A stretch of DNA of 57,509 nucleotides from Nanosyncoccus sp963544575 (GCA_963544575.1 CAUUFZ010000005.1:1-57509), one strand, 5' to 3'. Positions 1-8,816 are shown, counted from the first letter of the stretch. The notes: generated by a model from the sequence alone, not told the origin. Made by a program: numbers and translations.

Positions 1-50
1 ACAACCTTAAGAATGACTCCTATTCAAATGTTGCAAAGCTGCTGACCCCT

Positions 51-1658
51 CTAAGAATTTTTGGCAAAAAGTGCTGGGTAGAGAACGGGAACCAGATAAA
101 TATGTAAAGCATTTGGGAGGCCAGAGAAGAAGCAAACAGAGGCAGCGTAGGCTAAAATTAGAGAGGCAAAATAGAGTTTGGCTGGGATAATAGAGCTGAT
201 GGAACCTGGCGTAATAGAGCTGATAGCGCTAGCTGTGTCGAGATTTTTTGTGTTTGACCTTGAAGACCACTTTTTGGCTTTTTGGCGAGAATAACAGAGG
301 TAAATAACACAGGTACTACTGCAGAAAATAATCAAAATACCGATAAAACCGGTCTCGACTAAGATAGCAATGTATTCGTTTTGAGTAATTTCTTTAGTGG
401 AGCCAAGCTCTGGGAAGGCTTGATAGAGAGCAACGCCAGAGGATCCAAGGCCAGAACCGAAGAAAAATTGCCTTGGATGACTAAAAGCGAGACGTAAACC
501 CATCTGTGAGAGCTTGACACGAATATCAGTTGATTCTGTAATATAACCATCGAAAAGTGGGGCATGAGTGTTGGTATTAATATTGGTGGTGTCACTAACA
601 GAAAAACTAGATGAGTTATTATGAGGCAGAATATTGAGAGGTTCACTCTGGTCGACTGGAGATTTTTTAGATTCAGGGAGAGGAATCTTGATGCGACCGA
701 GAGTCATCTGACTAAGTGAACGGCTAACTCCACCCATAAAAGTGTCAGAGGTGGGGCCAAGTTCCGACATTAAACCTTGAGTGAGTGTAACAAAAATCAG
801 AGGGAATAAGACCAGTGAGACTATCTTCGAGGCGACAAGGACTTTCTTTTTGGCGTGAAATATTTCATAAAGAAAAATCACCGCGACAGCTAGGAAGAAG
901 GAATAAGTTGCGCCCCTTGAAAAAATCAAGAAAAGTGTCGAAATAATAAAACCTGCTAGGGTGAGGTAGAGGATTTTGGTTTTGCGGGTTTGGTGGTTTT
1001 TCGGATGAATGACTCGAAAGAGCAGAAAGATAGCTGGAGCAAGCAAGAGGTTTCCCATAAATTGTGGCTCGATGGCAAAACCATTGGGGTGAGGAAAGCC
1101 AAAAGAGAGATTAGTGCAGCCAAGGCAGAGTAAGATTTGATTACCGGGGACATTAAAAGTATTTAAAATAGCCTGCAACCAACAAAAACCGGAAGCTAAT
1201 GTAGCACCCAAAAGAAAGGGTTTTTCAAGTGAAAGTGGGGTCTTTTTTAATATAATATTTTTATAAAAAGTCAAGAGGGAAAGATAGATGCACCAAATGA
1301 CGCCGGCGGTGATGAGGCCGCGAAATTTATTGGAACTCCAGAGGAGAGTAAGCGAGAAGTAGAATGGAATGCTACTCAAAATCAGGGGAATCTGCACGGA
1401 GGATTTAGCGATCTGAGTTTCCTTCGTAATAAGATTACAGAGGTCAGCGAGAAAAATTGGCAATGACAAAATACCCATCAAAAGTAGCCATAACAGAGGT
1501 AGGGAAAATTCATAATTGGAGGATTCGGTAGAAAAAAGTGGAATGACTGGATAGTAGGAAAAAAAGAGAACGATGGGAAGCACCCAGAAAAAACCGCGGT
1601 GAAGAGGGAGGAGTTTTTGATTTAAGTCTTCAAGTTTGGTTTGGAGGTTTTTAAGCAT
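51..1658 (-). CDS. O-antigen ligase/polymerase-like membrane protein (Wzy/WaaL family)
   Basis: A 535-aa polytopic membrane protein with about 10-12 hydrophobic segments. A conserved-looking FSRGA element near residue 248 is followed by another membrane segment, and a large polar Ser/Asn-rich loop (about residues 310-375) precedes the last helices. This layout is typical of O-antigen ligase/Wzy proteins, which polymerise or transfer lipid-linked glycans on the outer face of the cytoplasmic membrane. It is the last gene of a minus-strand operon behind a GT4 and a polyprenyl-phosphate sugar transferase, which supports a polymerase/ligase role. The ATG has an AGGG-like ribosome site. Polymerase and ligase cannot be distinguished here. 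Confidence 0.75.
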   Translation of the reverse strand: MLKNLQTKLEDLNQKLLPLHRGFFWVLPIVLFFSYYPVIPLFSTESSNYEFSLPLLWLLLMGILSLPIFLADLCNLITKETQIAKSSVQIPLILSSIPFYFSLTLLWSSNKFRGLITAGVIWCIYLSLLTFYKNIILKKTPLSLEKPFLLGATLASGFCWLQAILNTFNVPGNQILLCLGCTNLSFGFPHPNGFAIEPQFMGNLLLAPAIFLLFRVIHPKNHQTRKTKILYLTLAGFIISTLFLIFSRGATYSFFLAVAVIFLYEIFHAKKKVLVASKIVSLVLFPLIFVTLTQGLMSELGPTSDTFMGGVSRSLSQMTLGRIKIPLPESKKSPVDQSEPLNILPHNNSSSFSVSDTTNINTNTHAPLFDGYITESTDIRVKLSQMGLRLAFSHPRQFFFGSGLGSSGVALYQAFPELGSTKEITQNEYIAILVETGFIGILIIFCSSTCVIYLCYSRQKAKKWSSRSNTKNLDTASAISSITPGSISSIIPAKLYFASLILAYAASVCFFSGLPNALHIYLVPVLYPALFAKNS

Positions 1659-1681
1659 TATTTTCCCTGTACGTTAAGGTT

Positions 1682-3058
1682 TTATTTTGGTTCTTTTTGC
1701 GTTTTTTGGACTTTTTCGACAAATTGACGGATTTTGCTGTGAAAATTTTCAGTACTAAACTTGGTAGCCGTGGCGGAAATTTCTTGAGGCGAAAGAAAAG
1801 AATTTACAGATTTTTCTTCAAAATTTTTCAAAGTTTGAACAAGGGAATCGACGGATTGCTCTTCAAAGAAGAGGCCGTTTTTGCCATTCTGAATGTAATC
1901 CATGGCGCCACCTTGCTTAAGAGCGATGACTGGACAGCCAGAAGCCAGAGCCTCGACCGGAGCAATGCCGAAAGGTTCATTAGATGGAAAAACGAAGGCT
2001 TTGGCGTATTTAACAAACTCCTTAAGATCGGACTGCGGTAAGACATCGAAGAAGACTACACGCTTCGAGCCGGCGGCTTGATTAACCAGTGATTCATGAG
2101 CCGCACCATTACCGATGAGAACTAAATTAAACTTTAGCTTCTTACAAGCGGCAAGAATTAAATCTAGACGTTTCCAGTTGACTTGACGAGAAAAATTCAA
2201 ATAGAAGCCTTCGGTGAGAAAACTTTCTGGGAGCTTTTGGAGAATTTCCGGGAGTTCCCTAGTGGATTTCTCAGAGATAATTTGACTTTTATTATGTTTT
2301 ATGTTGTTTTCTAGTTTTATCTTCGTTTGCTTTTTCTTTGAATTATGTTGTGATAATATTTGACAATTTGACTGAATTATTTCACGATATGGAGCGACGG
2401 CTTGAAAGTTTTCCACAGCTACGGGTGGATAAATAATCGCGCTTTCCCTTTTGTAAAATTGTTTAATTTCCTGCTGAGCGAAATCTGAGATGGTTAAATA
2501 ATAATCTGGGCGCGCGGCAGCTTCAAGGTCCTTGCGTCGTAAAGTTTTCACCATCAGGCGAAAAACTGGACGAACCAAAAAATTCAATTTACCGAAGCCA
2601 GGATCTTCGAGATATTCCCTATATTTCCCCCAATAATATTGGGTCGGGACATGACAATAACAGATATGAGCACCGGGCTTGGTTTTAACAAATTTGGCAT
2701 CACAGCCAGAAACCGAAATAACTAAATCATAAGCAGTAAGGTCGAGATGTTTGAAATAATTCTGACGTAAAGGGGCGATAAATTTTCGGAGACAGGCTGG
2801 CAGGAGATTTAACCAACCGGTTTTAACCTCGCCATCGAGAAACCAGTTAATCTGTTTCGGGCGATATTGAGAGGTATAAATGGGTGCTTCCGGATAAATG
2901 CGGTGTAATTCCCTCAAGACTTGCTCGGCACCACCGACCACGGTGAGCCAATCACAAACTAAAGCGATTTTTGGTTCGCCGATTTTCAACTTAGCGGCTT
3001 TTGTATTAGTGGTTTTAGATTCAGCCATTTTCGACTTGGTGGTTTTCGATTCAGCCAT
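1682..3058 (-). CDS. GT4-family glycosyltransferase
   Basis: A 458-aa protein with a GT-B fold. The N-terminal acceptor half starts near residue 30 (ALVCDWLTVVGGAEQVL, a typical GGAE loop). The C-terminal half carries the GT4 nucleotide-sugar motif: EPFGIAPVEALASG followed by GCPVIALKQGG. The middle (about residues 225-270) is a Lys/Asn-rich insertion. It probably adds a hexose to the lipid-linked glycan begun by the gene just upstream; the stop codon of that gene directly abuts this ATG. The first 20 residues are two near-identical copies of MAESKTTKSK, so the alternative start at M11 is possible. Confidence 0.85.
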   Translation of the reverse strand: MAESKTTKSKMAESKTTNTKAAKLKIGEPKIALVCDWLTVVGGAEQVLRELHRIYPEAPIYTSQYRPKQINWFLDGEVKTGWLNLLPACLRKFIAPLRQNYFKHLDLTAYDLVISVSGCDAKFVKTKPGAHICYCHVPTQYYWGKYREYLEDPGFGKLNFLVRPVFRLMVKTLRRKDLEAAARPDYYLTISDFAQQEIKQFYKRESAIIYPPVAVENFQAVAPYREIIQSNCQILSQHNSKKKQTKIKLENNIKHNKSQIISEKSTRELPEILQKLPESFLTEGFYLNFSRQVNWKRLDLILAACKKLKFNLVLIGNGAAHESLVNQAAGSKRVVFFDVLPQSDLKEFVKYAKAFVFPSNEPFGIAPVEALASGCPVIALKQGGAMDYIQNGKNGLFFEEQSVDSLVQTLKNFEEKSVNSFLSPQEISATATKFSTENFHSKIRQFVEKVQKTQKEPK

Positions 3059-4504
3059 CTATTTGGCACCTTTTTGAAAAATTACGGCGCGAATGGTTTG
3101 AAGCATAATCTGTAAATCGAAGAGAACAGACCAGTTTTGGATGTAATAAAGATCTAAAGAGCGTCTTTCATCAAAACTAATGTCACGACGACCAGAAACC
3201 TGGGCTAGACCAGTGAGTCCAGACTTAACAGTGAGAAGAAGTGAGCGGTCACCGTAATTACGTAATTCCCCTGGCACTAAAGCGCGTGGACCAACGAGAG
3301 AAATATCGCCGCGTAAAACATTAAATAACTGAGGCAATTCATCGAGCGAGGTGGCGCGCAAGAATTTACCGATACGCGTAATGCGAGGATCGCTGGCTAA
3401 GAAATCACCATTTTTGCGATACTGATAAGAGAGCTCAGCGGCGGAAGTAATCTTCCCTTCTTTCTCCATTTTGGCAAAGGCTTCTTCTGGAGTCATGCCA
3501 GAGTAAGCGGTTTTCATACTGCGAAATTTAAAAATCTTGAATTTGCGATTGTATTGCGTGAGACGATATTCACTATAAATAGTTTTCGATTTCGGATCGG
3601 AAATTTTGATACAAAGCCAGATAATTAGCATCGGAATAAAGGCTAAAATAATACCGATAAGACTAAAGATAATATCCATGAAGCGCTTAATAATGCGAGC
3701 GTTGCCCACGAGTGGTGTGACCTTAACCAAAATAGCTGGGGTACTACCGATAAGTTCAAGTTGACCCATGTGTTGGGAAAGCGCAGCTTCAGATGGAATG
3801 AAATAATAGAGGAGATGATGATTAATCGATTGACGATAAACATATTCAGTCTGACGTTCGTCGGTTTGAAAAATCACATCAACTGTCTGGTCTTTTAGGG
3901 CGTCCTTCAGAGAAGAATATTGAAAATGGCGGAGTTCTTTCGGAATATATTTACTTCCAGCCACTACGCCGACTAGACGGTAACCATCCTCGGGATAGGC
4001 CAAGATTTGATTAATTAGGTAAGTGGTATTTTTTGAATTACCGACGATAATAGCCCGCTTGATACCGATTTTTTGCAACATAAAACGTTTGCGGAAAAAT
4101 TTTAAAATTATTCGCATAAAGAGAAGCGAAATAAAGCAAGTAAAGACTGCATAAACCGCAATTAAACGGACGGGAAAGAGATTTTCTTGAATAAAAAAAT
4201 CTAGCGTAATAATACCCATAATACCCACCACTGAGGCAACAAAGAGACGGTAAAGTTCACCCCACCTGGATTTGGCAAAGATCACATCTTTACGATAAAG
4301 CCCCATAATAAAAAGCATAATAATCCAAAGCGGCACCAAGAAGATAAGCGGCAAAATAAACTCCATAGAGGTGAGCTCAAAATAATACGGGCGAGTGTCG
4401 AGCTTAGTGCGAATCATGTAAGCAAAAGCAAAGGAAGCGATGATCGCAATAATGTCGCCTAAGATGAGAAATAAACGAAAAATAAAATCGGAATTTTTCT
4501 TCAT
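3059..4504 (-). CDS. Polyprenyl-phosphate sugar-1-phosphate transferase (WcaJ/WbaP type)
   Basis: A 481-aa initiating transferase. Four N-terminal membrane helices (residues 8-130) are followed by a Rossmann-like domain (about 145-240), a reentrant hydrophobic helix near 275-297 and the C-terminal bacterial sugar transferase domain. That domain shows FKIFKFRSM, ATSLDELPQLFNVLRGD and LVGPRAL, which are the catalytic signatures of the family. The enzyme moves a sugar-1-phosphate onto undecaprenyl phosphate, the first step of glycan repeat-unit assembly. It leads the operon with the GT4 and Wzy-like genes. A TAAAAT box ends 7 nt before the ATG and no Shine-Dalgarno sequence is seen, so the mRNA may be leaderless. 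Confidence 0.9.
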   Translation of the reverse strand: MKKNSDFIFRLFLILGDIIAIIASFAFAYMIRTKLDTRPYYFELTSMEFILPLIFLVPLWIIMLFIMGLYRKDVIFAKSRWGELYRLFVASVVGIMGIITLDFFIQENLFPVRLIAVYAVFTCFISLLFMRIILKFFRKRFMLQKIGIKRAIIVGNSKNTTYLINQILAYPEDGYRLVGVVAGSKYIPKELRHFQYSSLKDALKDQTVDVIFQTDERQTEYVYRQSINHHLLYYFIPSEAALSQHMGQLELIGSTPAILVKVTPLVGNARIIKRFMDIIFSLIGIILAFIPMLIIWLCIKISDPKSKTIYSEYRLTQYNRKFKIFKFRSMKTAYSGMTPEEAFAKMEKEGKITSAAELSYQYRKNGDFLASDPRITRIGKFLRATSLDELPQLFNVLRGDISLVGPRALVPGELRNYGDRSLLLTVKSGLTGLAQVSGRRDISFDERRSLDLYYIQNWSVLFDLQIMLQTIRAVIFQKGAK

Positions 4505-4511
4505 TAGTTTT

Positions 4512-4517
4512 ATTTTA
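4512..4517 (-). promoter_or_regulatory. -10 box for sugar transferase operon
   Basis: TAAAAT on the minus strand lies 7 nt upstream of the ATG at 4504. The spacing predicts transcription starting at or within 1-2 nt of the start codon. Confidence 0.45.
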
Positions 4518-4544
4518 ACCCAAGAGAAAACTTTTTTAAAGAGA

Positions 4545-4577
4545 GAGAAAAAACTATGCAGATTGGCTACATAGTTT
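4545..4577 (-). terminator. Rho-independent terminator after glmS
   Basis: On the minus strand an 8-bp stem (4551-4558 pairs with 4570-4577, AAACTATG/CATAGTTT) is followed by a T run. It lies 30 nt past the glmS stop and separates glmS from the glycan operon. Confidence 0.65.
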
Positions 4578-4606
4578 ATTTTCGAGTGAGGTGGGCCTTA
4601 AATTAT

Positions 4607-6430
4607 TTATTCGACAGTAACCGACTTAGCGAGATTGCGTGGCTGGTCGACATTATTACCGCGATAAACTGCTAAGTAATAAGCGAACATTTGGCTTAAG
4701 AGATTAAAGAGAAGTGGGGTGAGTAATTGAAGTTTGGTATCAATTTTTACCACACCTTCCACTGGCAGATCAACTTCGGTATCGGAAAAGACAATCACAT
4801 GGCCACCGCGTGCCAAGACTTCCTGGATACCAGAAACGGATTTTTCGAACAAGAAACCAGATTGCAACATCACGACTTCGAAGAAACGATCATCAATCAG
4901 TGCGATAGGTCCGTGCTTTAATTCCCCAGTCGGATAGCCGTTAGCATCGATATAGGAAATTTCCTTGAGCTTCAGAGCGCCTTCGAGAGCGATAGGATAA
5001 TTCACATCACGGCCGAGATAAATCGCGTGCTCGTAATTGGTGTAATTCTTGGCGAGTTTAGAAATTTCATCCTGCTTCTCATGCAAGATACGCTTGATTT
5101 CCTCTGGCAGAAGACTAATTTCGTCTACCAAGGCGGCAACTTGACGAGCGTTCAATCCCTTAGCTTCAGCAATAGTAAGGCCGAACATTAAAATGGCAAT
5201 GACCTGAGAAGTATAAGCCTTGGTACTGGCGACGGAAATTTCCGGACCAGCATGAACATAAGTACCACCGTCGACTTCACGCGCAATGGTCGAGCCAATA
5301 GCATTAACGATACCGATAGTTTTGGTACCCTGAGATTTAATTTCACGGAGACAGGCCAAAGTATCCGCAGTTTCACCAGACTGAGAAATAATGAGCGCCA
5401 CCGAATGATCTGGGATGTAGGCATGACGGTAACGATATTCGGAAGCAATCACCGGCTCAATGGTAACACCAGGTAGAACCTGTTCGATGAGATAAGCGGC
5501 AGTATTAGCAGCATAATAAGCGGTACCACAACCAACCAAAATGATATGCTTAATTTCTTTTAGTTCCTTGACAGAAAGATTTGGACCACCGAGATGCACG
5601 GTATGTTCTTTCGCATTAATACGACCACGCAAAGTTTCTTTCAAGCTATCTGGTTGTTCCATAATTTCTTTAAGCAAGAAATGATCGTAGCCACCTTTTT
5701 GAATAGCGGAGAGATCGGTGAGAATTTTTTCAACTTTCACAGAAACTGGCTGAAGATCAAGGGTTTTAACTTCGACATGATCTTTGGAAATGAGCGCAAC
5801 TTCACCATCGTTAAGATAAATTGCATTCTTAGTATTGCCAATAAGCGCGGAAGCGTCTGAGGCGATGAGAGTTTCATGTTCGCCTACGCCAATCACAAGA
5901 GGCGAACCAGAGCGAGCCACCACGAGATGTTCAGTGTCATCCGCAGACATCACGGCGATGCCATAAGTGCCAGAGACGAGCTTGAGCGCCTGAGTGACAG
6001 AGTCGAGCAAATCATGCGATTCTTGATAAAAACTATCGATGAGAGCAGCTAACACCTCGGTATCAGTCTCGGACTTAAATTGATATTTCTCAGAGAGCTC
6101 TTTTTTCAAGGCTTTATAATTTTCGATAATACCGTTATGAACCAAGAAAATGCTACCGACATGATGCGGGTGAGCATTGGTCTCGGATGGATTACCGTGA
6201 GTAGCCCAACGGGTATGGCCGATGCCAATATGATCAGACGTATAATGATCTTTAATTTTAGCTTCTAGGTTGACGATCTTACCAACCGCACGTAGTAGCG
6301 TAGGGTTTTGGTTTTGATCAAGAGTTGCCACACCGGCTGAATCATAACCACGATACTCTAGACGCTTAAGACCTGAGAGTAAGAATTCTTGAGCGTTATT
6401 TTTTCCAACATATCCGACAATTCCACACAT
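4607..6430 (-). CDS. glmS: Glutamine--fructose-6-phosphate aminotransferase
   Basis: A 607-aa enzyme that makes glucosamine-6-phosphate for UDP-GlcNAc, and so for peptidoglycan. The N-terminal class II glutaminase domain begins MCGIVGYVG, with the essential Cys directly after the initiator Met, and contains RGYDSAGVA and HTRWATHG. Two SIS isomerase domains follow (GCGTAYYAA, SQSGETADT, STKAYTSQ), ending in the classic C-terminus PRNLAKSVTVE. The frame is open 26 codons further upstream, but the start is placed at 6430. That start exposes Cys as residue 2 and has AGGAGG seven bases upstream. A TGTTATAAT promoter lies just before it. Confidence 0.96.
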   Translation of the reverse strand: MCGIVGYVGKNNAQEFLLSGLKRLEYRGYDSAGVATLDQNQNPTLLRAVGKIVNLEAKIKDHYTSDHIGIGHTRWATHGNPSETNAHPHHVGSIFLVHNGIIENYKALKKELSEKYQFKSETDTEVLAALIDSFYQESHDLLDSVTQALKLVSGTYGIAVMSADDTEHLVVARSGSPLVIGVGEHETLIASDASALIGNTKNAIYLNDGEVALISKDHVEVKTLDLQPVSVKVEKILTDLSAIQKGGYDHFLLKEIMEQPDSLKETLRGRINAKEHTVHLGGPNLSVKELKEIKHIILVGCGTAYYAANTAAYLIEQVLPGVTIEPVIASEYRYRHAYIPDHSVALIISQSGETADTLACLREIKSQGTKTIGIVNAIGSTIAREVDGGTYVHAGPEISVASTKAYTSQVIAILMFGLTIAEAKGLNARQVAALVDEISLLPEEIKRILHEKQDEISKLAKNYTNYEHAIYLGRDVNYPIALEGALKLKEISYIDANGYPTGELKHGPIALIDDRFFEVVMLQSGFLFEKSVSGIQEVLARGGHVIVFSDTEVDLPVEGVVKIDTKLQLLTPLLFNLLSQMFAYYLAVYRGNNVDQPRNLAKSVTVE

Positions 6431-6448
6431 ATAACCTCCTTTTTTTCG

Positions 6449-6457
6449 ATTATAACA
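6449..6457 (-). promoter_or_regulatory. Extended -10 promoter for glmS
   Basis: TGTTATAAT on the minus strand, 18 nt upstream of the glmS ATG, with AGGAGG between the box and the start. This promoter therefore yields a short leader with a ribosome site. It is sandwiched against the terminator of the gene upstream. Confidence 0.65.
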
Positions 6458-6484
6458 GAAAAAACACCGCCTGAGCGATGTTTT
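6457..6484 (-). terminator. Terminator after the 243-aa gene
   Basis: A 10-bp stem (6461-6470 with 6475-6484, one G-U pair on the minus strand) with loop TCAG and then TTTTTT. It overlaps the stop codon of the 6483-7214 gene. Confidence 0.75.
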
Positions 6485-7214
6485 ATGAGAGATAGGCGAG
6501 TGATTCAATGATTTTTAAAACATTGGAGTCCACTGGTTTCATAGGACCAACTCGCACCGGTAGATTTTCGGAAAGATTATTGAATGATAATTTTGCTAAT
6601 TTTGGCTTAGAATTTTTCTGAGAAAAGAGCCTTCGAATAGTTTGACAGACCGGTCGATATTGAATACCGTTGGTCAAACGATAACTCTTTTCCATAGGAA
6701 TACGCCGAGCTAAAAGCATTGACTTAATGTCTGGCTCCAGGCTAGTAGCCTGAATCGAAAAATATCTTAGCTGCCGAGCTAACTCCTGCCGAGCCTGATC
6801 GAGATCTTCCATCTGCTGACGATTTTGCTGAGACAACTCCGTATGAGATAATTCCTTCTCCTCATTTCGGATTAAAAATTGCTCATAAAAAGCATAAAGT
6901 TCAGAAAGTAGGCGTGCACTCTGGACAAGATTCTCGTAAATGGCCGAGAAATTAGTCTCCTGACTGAGCGGGCGCGTAAGTTCATGACAACGAGCATGAT
7001 AAAAAGCTATGCGCTCAAAAGTCTGATGACGTTCTTCGGCAGAAAAAAGTTTTTCCTCATGACACCGACGCGAATCCAGCGCAATTCCCTGCGACTGCAG
7101 CAAAGCATTATCGATAGTTTGAAGTAATTTATAATGTAAACGGTGAACTTTTTCCGCTTGCGCCAAATAAGATTCTTCCAAATAAACGACGACTTCGCGA
7201 TCTAAAATAATCAT
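6483..7214 (-). CDS. Unknown helical protein
   Basis: A 243-aa protein that I do not recognise. It is almost entirely predicted helix and rich in Glu, Gln, Arg and Leu, with long amphipathic stretches (about residues 10-45, 60-165) suggesting a coiled coil. There is no signal peptide or membrane segment. The C-terminal third (about 170-243) is more basic. The ATG is preceded by a GAAAGGGGG ribosome site, with a TATAAT box at 7271-7276 upstream. It forms its own transcription unit, closed by a terminator, between glmS and the divergent phosphatase gene. Confidence 0.7.
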   Translation of the reverse strand: MIILDREVVVYLEESYLAQAEKVHRLHYKLLQTIDNALLQSQGIALDSRRCHEEKLFSAEERHQTFERIAFYHARCHELTRPLSQETNFSAIYENLVQSARLLSELYAFYEQFLIRNEEKELSHTELSQQNRQQMEDLDQARQELARQLRYFSIQATSLEPDIKSMLLARRIPMEKSYRLTNGIQYRPVCQTIRRLFSQKNSKPKLAKLSFNNLSENLPVRVGPMKPVDSNVLKIIESLAYLS

Positions 7215-7270
7215 TGGTTTCCCCCTTTCATATTTTCCAAAAACTAGTAATGTACTAACAAGTCTTTTTA

Positions 7271-7276
7271 ATTATA
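7271..7276 (-). promoter_or_regulatory. -10 box for the 243-aa gene
   Basis: TATAAT on the minus strand about 56 nt upstream of the ATG at 7214. It lies in the 116-nt divergent spacer shared with the plus-strand phosphatase gene. Confidence 0.4.
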
Positions 7277-7285
7277 AGACAGGGG

Positions 7286-7315
7286 TAGACATTTGCCAAA
7301 CAAAAGCGTTATGAT
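7286..7315 (+). promoter_or_regulatory. Promoter for the histidine phosphatase gene
   Basis: TAGACA (7286-7291), an 18-nt spacer and TATGAT (7310-7315) lie 15 nt before the ATG at 7331. No convincing Shine-Dalgarno sequence is present. Confidence 0.4.
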
Positions 7316-7330
7316 GGTTTTAACAATTTT

Positions 7331-7945
7331 ATGAAAATTTATTTAATTCGTCATGGAGAAAGTTTGGCTAATCTAGGTTTAGTATCAGCGGATTTTTCTA
7401 TGGATAATCAAAATACATTGTCTAAAAAAGGTGAAGACCAGATACGAGCAATTATACCGGCCTTCCAGAATTGTAATATTGTGCGGATTTTTTCTTCACC
7501 GATGAAACGAGCTGTCGAAAGTGCAGAAATATTACAATCTGGCCTAGTTAATAAACCAAAAATTATAATTGATAATCACCTAAAAGAAATTGACTACGGA
7601 ATTTTTACCGATGATCGAAATAACCCAGAGATGCAAAATATTGCCAAGAAACAAATTGCCGGTGACCAAGAAATTCGCTTTGGCGGTGGAGAAAATATAC
7701 GTGAAATTCTAGAGAGGTTTTTAGATTTCTTAGTTGATATTTACAAAGAAAATCAAAATGACGAAATTATTGTTTTTTCTCATGGTCGACTACTTTCAAT
7801 TGTGAGTAAAAAAAATGAAGAGCTTTGCCAGAAAAAAATTAAAAAATCTAAAATAGTTAATGCTTCGATAATTGAAGTTGAGTTAAATAATAATGAAATT
7901 AATATACTAAAAACTTATTTAAATACCTTAAAAAGCCAATTTTGA
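7331..7945 (+). CDS. Histidine phosphatase (phosphoglycerate-mutase-like) family protein
   Basis: A 204-aa cytosolic protein with the family's catalytic histidine motif at its N-terminus (IYLIRHGES). It also has FSSPMKRAVESA with the conserved second arginine, GGGENIREI, and the second catalytic histidine in VFSHGRLLS. Members remove phosphate from small molecules, or act as broad phosphatases or phosphoglycerate mutases. The substrate cannot be read from the sequence. The protein is shorter than glycolytic dPGM (about 230-250 aa), so a general phosphatase is more likely. It is monocistronic, with a weak terminator at its stop codon. Confidence 0.85.
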   Translation: MKIYLIRHGESLANLGLVSADFSMDNQNTLSKKGEDQIRAIIPAFQNCNIVRIFSSPMKRAVESAEILQSGLVNKPKIIIDNHLKEIDYGIFTDDRNNPEMQNIAKKQIAGDQEIRFGGGENIREILERFLDFLVDIYKENQNDEIIVFSHGRLLSIVSKKNEELCQKKIKKSKIVNASIIEVELNNNEINILKTYLNTLKSQF

Positions 7946-7956
7946 AATTGTTTTTT
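7937..7956 (+). terminator. Weak terminator overlapping a stop codon
   Basis: CAATT-TTGA-AATTG (7937-7950) followed by six T residues. The TGA stop of the phosphatase lies in the loop. Confidence 0.4.
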
Positions 7957-8020
7957 CATGATGTTTATGGTAAAATCTTGGTAGTTAATTAAATAGTAAA
8001 ATATTCAAAGAGAGGTGGGT

Positions 8021-8680
8021 ATGGATCTGGCATCAGGGACAGATAATGGCAATAACGCCGACCTAAATCAAATACAAAATCAATTCGGCATCCCTCCGAT
8101 GCCACCAACCGATAGCGCAATGCCAGCTTTTGATTCTGGCGCAACTTTTGGTGTACCGACAGAAACTATTACCGGTAATAGTACTAATTCTGCCCCAACT
8201 TTCGAAAATAATGGAGCTTCACAAGTCATGCAAGATTTAACCAATCAAGGTCCAGCCCCAATTTTGGAGCCAACCGAAAATACTAATGCGGAAAACAATT
8301 TCGCTGCCCCAGCTATGGATTTAAGTAATCTAGGTGTAGAGAGTACAGCTGAAAAACCTGCAGAAGCGACTACTGAAGTAAATACCGAAGCTGCAGCGCC
8401 AGCAATCAATCTCGAGACTGCCGCTCCAGTAACCCCTGAAGCTGCAAATGAAGATAGTAAATTAGAAGACGTAAAGAAGCAAATGTTGCAAGATCTTTAT
8501 CCTTTGATGGATAAAATCAAAATCAACCCTGATCAAAAATTCAAAGTTTATAAACAAATGATCGAGTCGACTGGTGACAAAGAAATGATTACTGCCGCCT
8601 ACGATACCGCTAAAAGTCTAACTGACGAAACCGAGCGCGCCGAAGCATTACTTTATCTCATCGAAAAAGCTGACAACTAA
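8021..8680 (+). CDS. Unknown Ala/Pro/Thr/Asn-rich protein with a C-terminal helical domain
   Basis: A 219-aa acidic protein. Residues 1-145 are low complexity (Ala, Pro, Thr, Asn, Glu) with no signal peptide. Residues 146-219 form a compact predicted-helical domain (LEDVKKQMLQDLYPLMDKI, then TDETERAEALLYLIEKAD). The frame is open from a GTG at 8015. The ATG at 8021 is preferred because AGAGAGGTGG sits just upstream of it. The family is not recognised. The disordered arm plus helical domain suggests a binding or adaptor role, which is only a guess. A large hairpin terminator follows directly. Confidence 0.7.
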   Translation: MDLASGTDNGNNADLNQIQNQFGIPPMPPTDSAMPAFDSGATFGVPTETITGNSTNSAPTFENNGASQVMQDLTNQGPAPILEPTENTNAENNFAAPAMDLSNLGVESTAEKPAEATTEVNTEAAAPAINLETAAPVTPEAANEDSKLEDVKKQMLQDLYPLMDKIKINPDQKFKVYKQMIESTGDKEMITAAYDTAKSLTDETERAEALLYLIEKADN

Positions 8681-8683
8681 AAG

Positions 8684-8765
8684 AAAAGACCCACTTACTT
8701 TTTTAAAACACACTCAAGGCCGTTTGGCCAAGCTTATAGTTTTAAAAATAGCAAGTGGGTCTTTT
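8684..8765 (+). terminator. Long compound hairpin (terminator or structured RNA)
   Basis: A 13-bp perfect stem (8684-8696 with 8753-8765, AAAAGACCCACTT/AAGTGGGTCTTTT) encloses a second perfect 10-bp stem (8700-8709 with 8739-8748). A small GGCC-GTTT-GGCC hairpin sits at the tip. The outer arm ends in a T run, as expected for a terminator, but three stacked stems over 82 nt are far larger than the other terminators in this window. Confidence 0.65.
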
Positions 8766-8786
8766 CTATCTAACGAATAATATAAT

Positions 8787-8812
8787 AAAAAGGAGGCTAA
8801 TGCCTCCTTTTT
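8787..8812 (-). terminator. Terminator after groEL
   Basis: A perfect 11-bp stem (8787-8797 with 8802-8812, AAAAAGGAGGC/GCCTCCTTTTT) with loop TAAT and T runs on both strands. It lies 5 nt beyond the groEL stop and could also act on plus-strand read-through. Confidence 0.85.
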
Positions 8813-8816
8813 TTAT

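Noticed and set aside
6431..6508. N-terminal extension of GlmS by 26 codons
   Set aside because: GlmS needs Cys as the first residue after Met removal. AGGAGG and a promoter lie within the supposed extension, and it overlaps the previous gene and its terminator.
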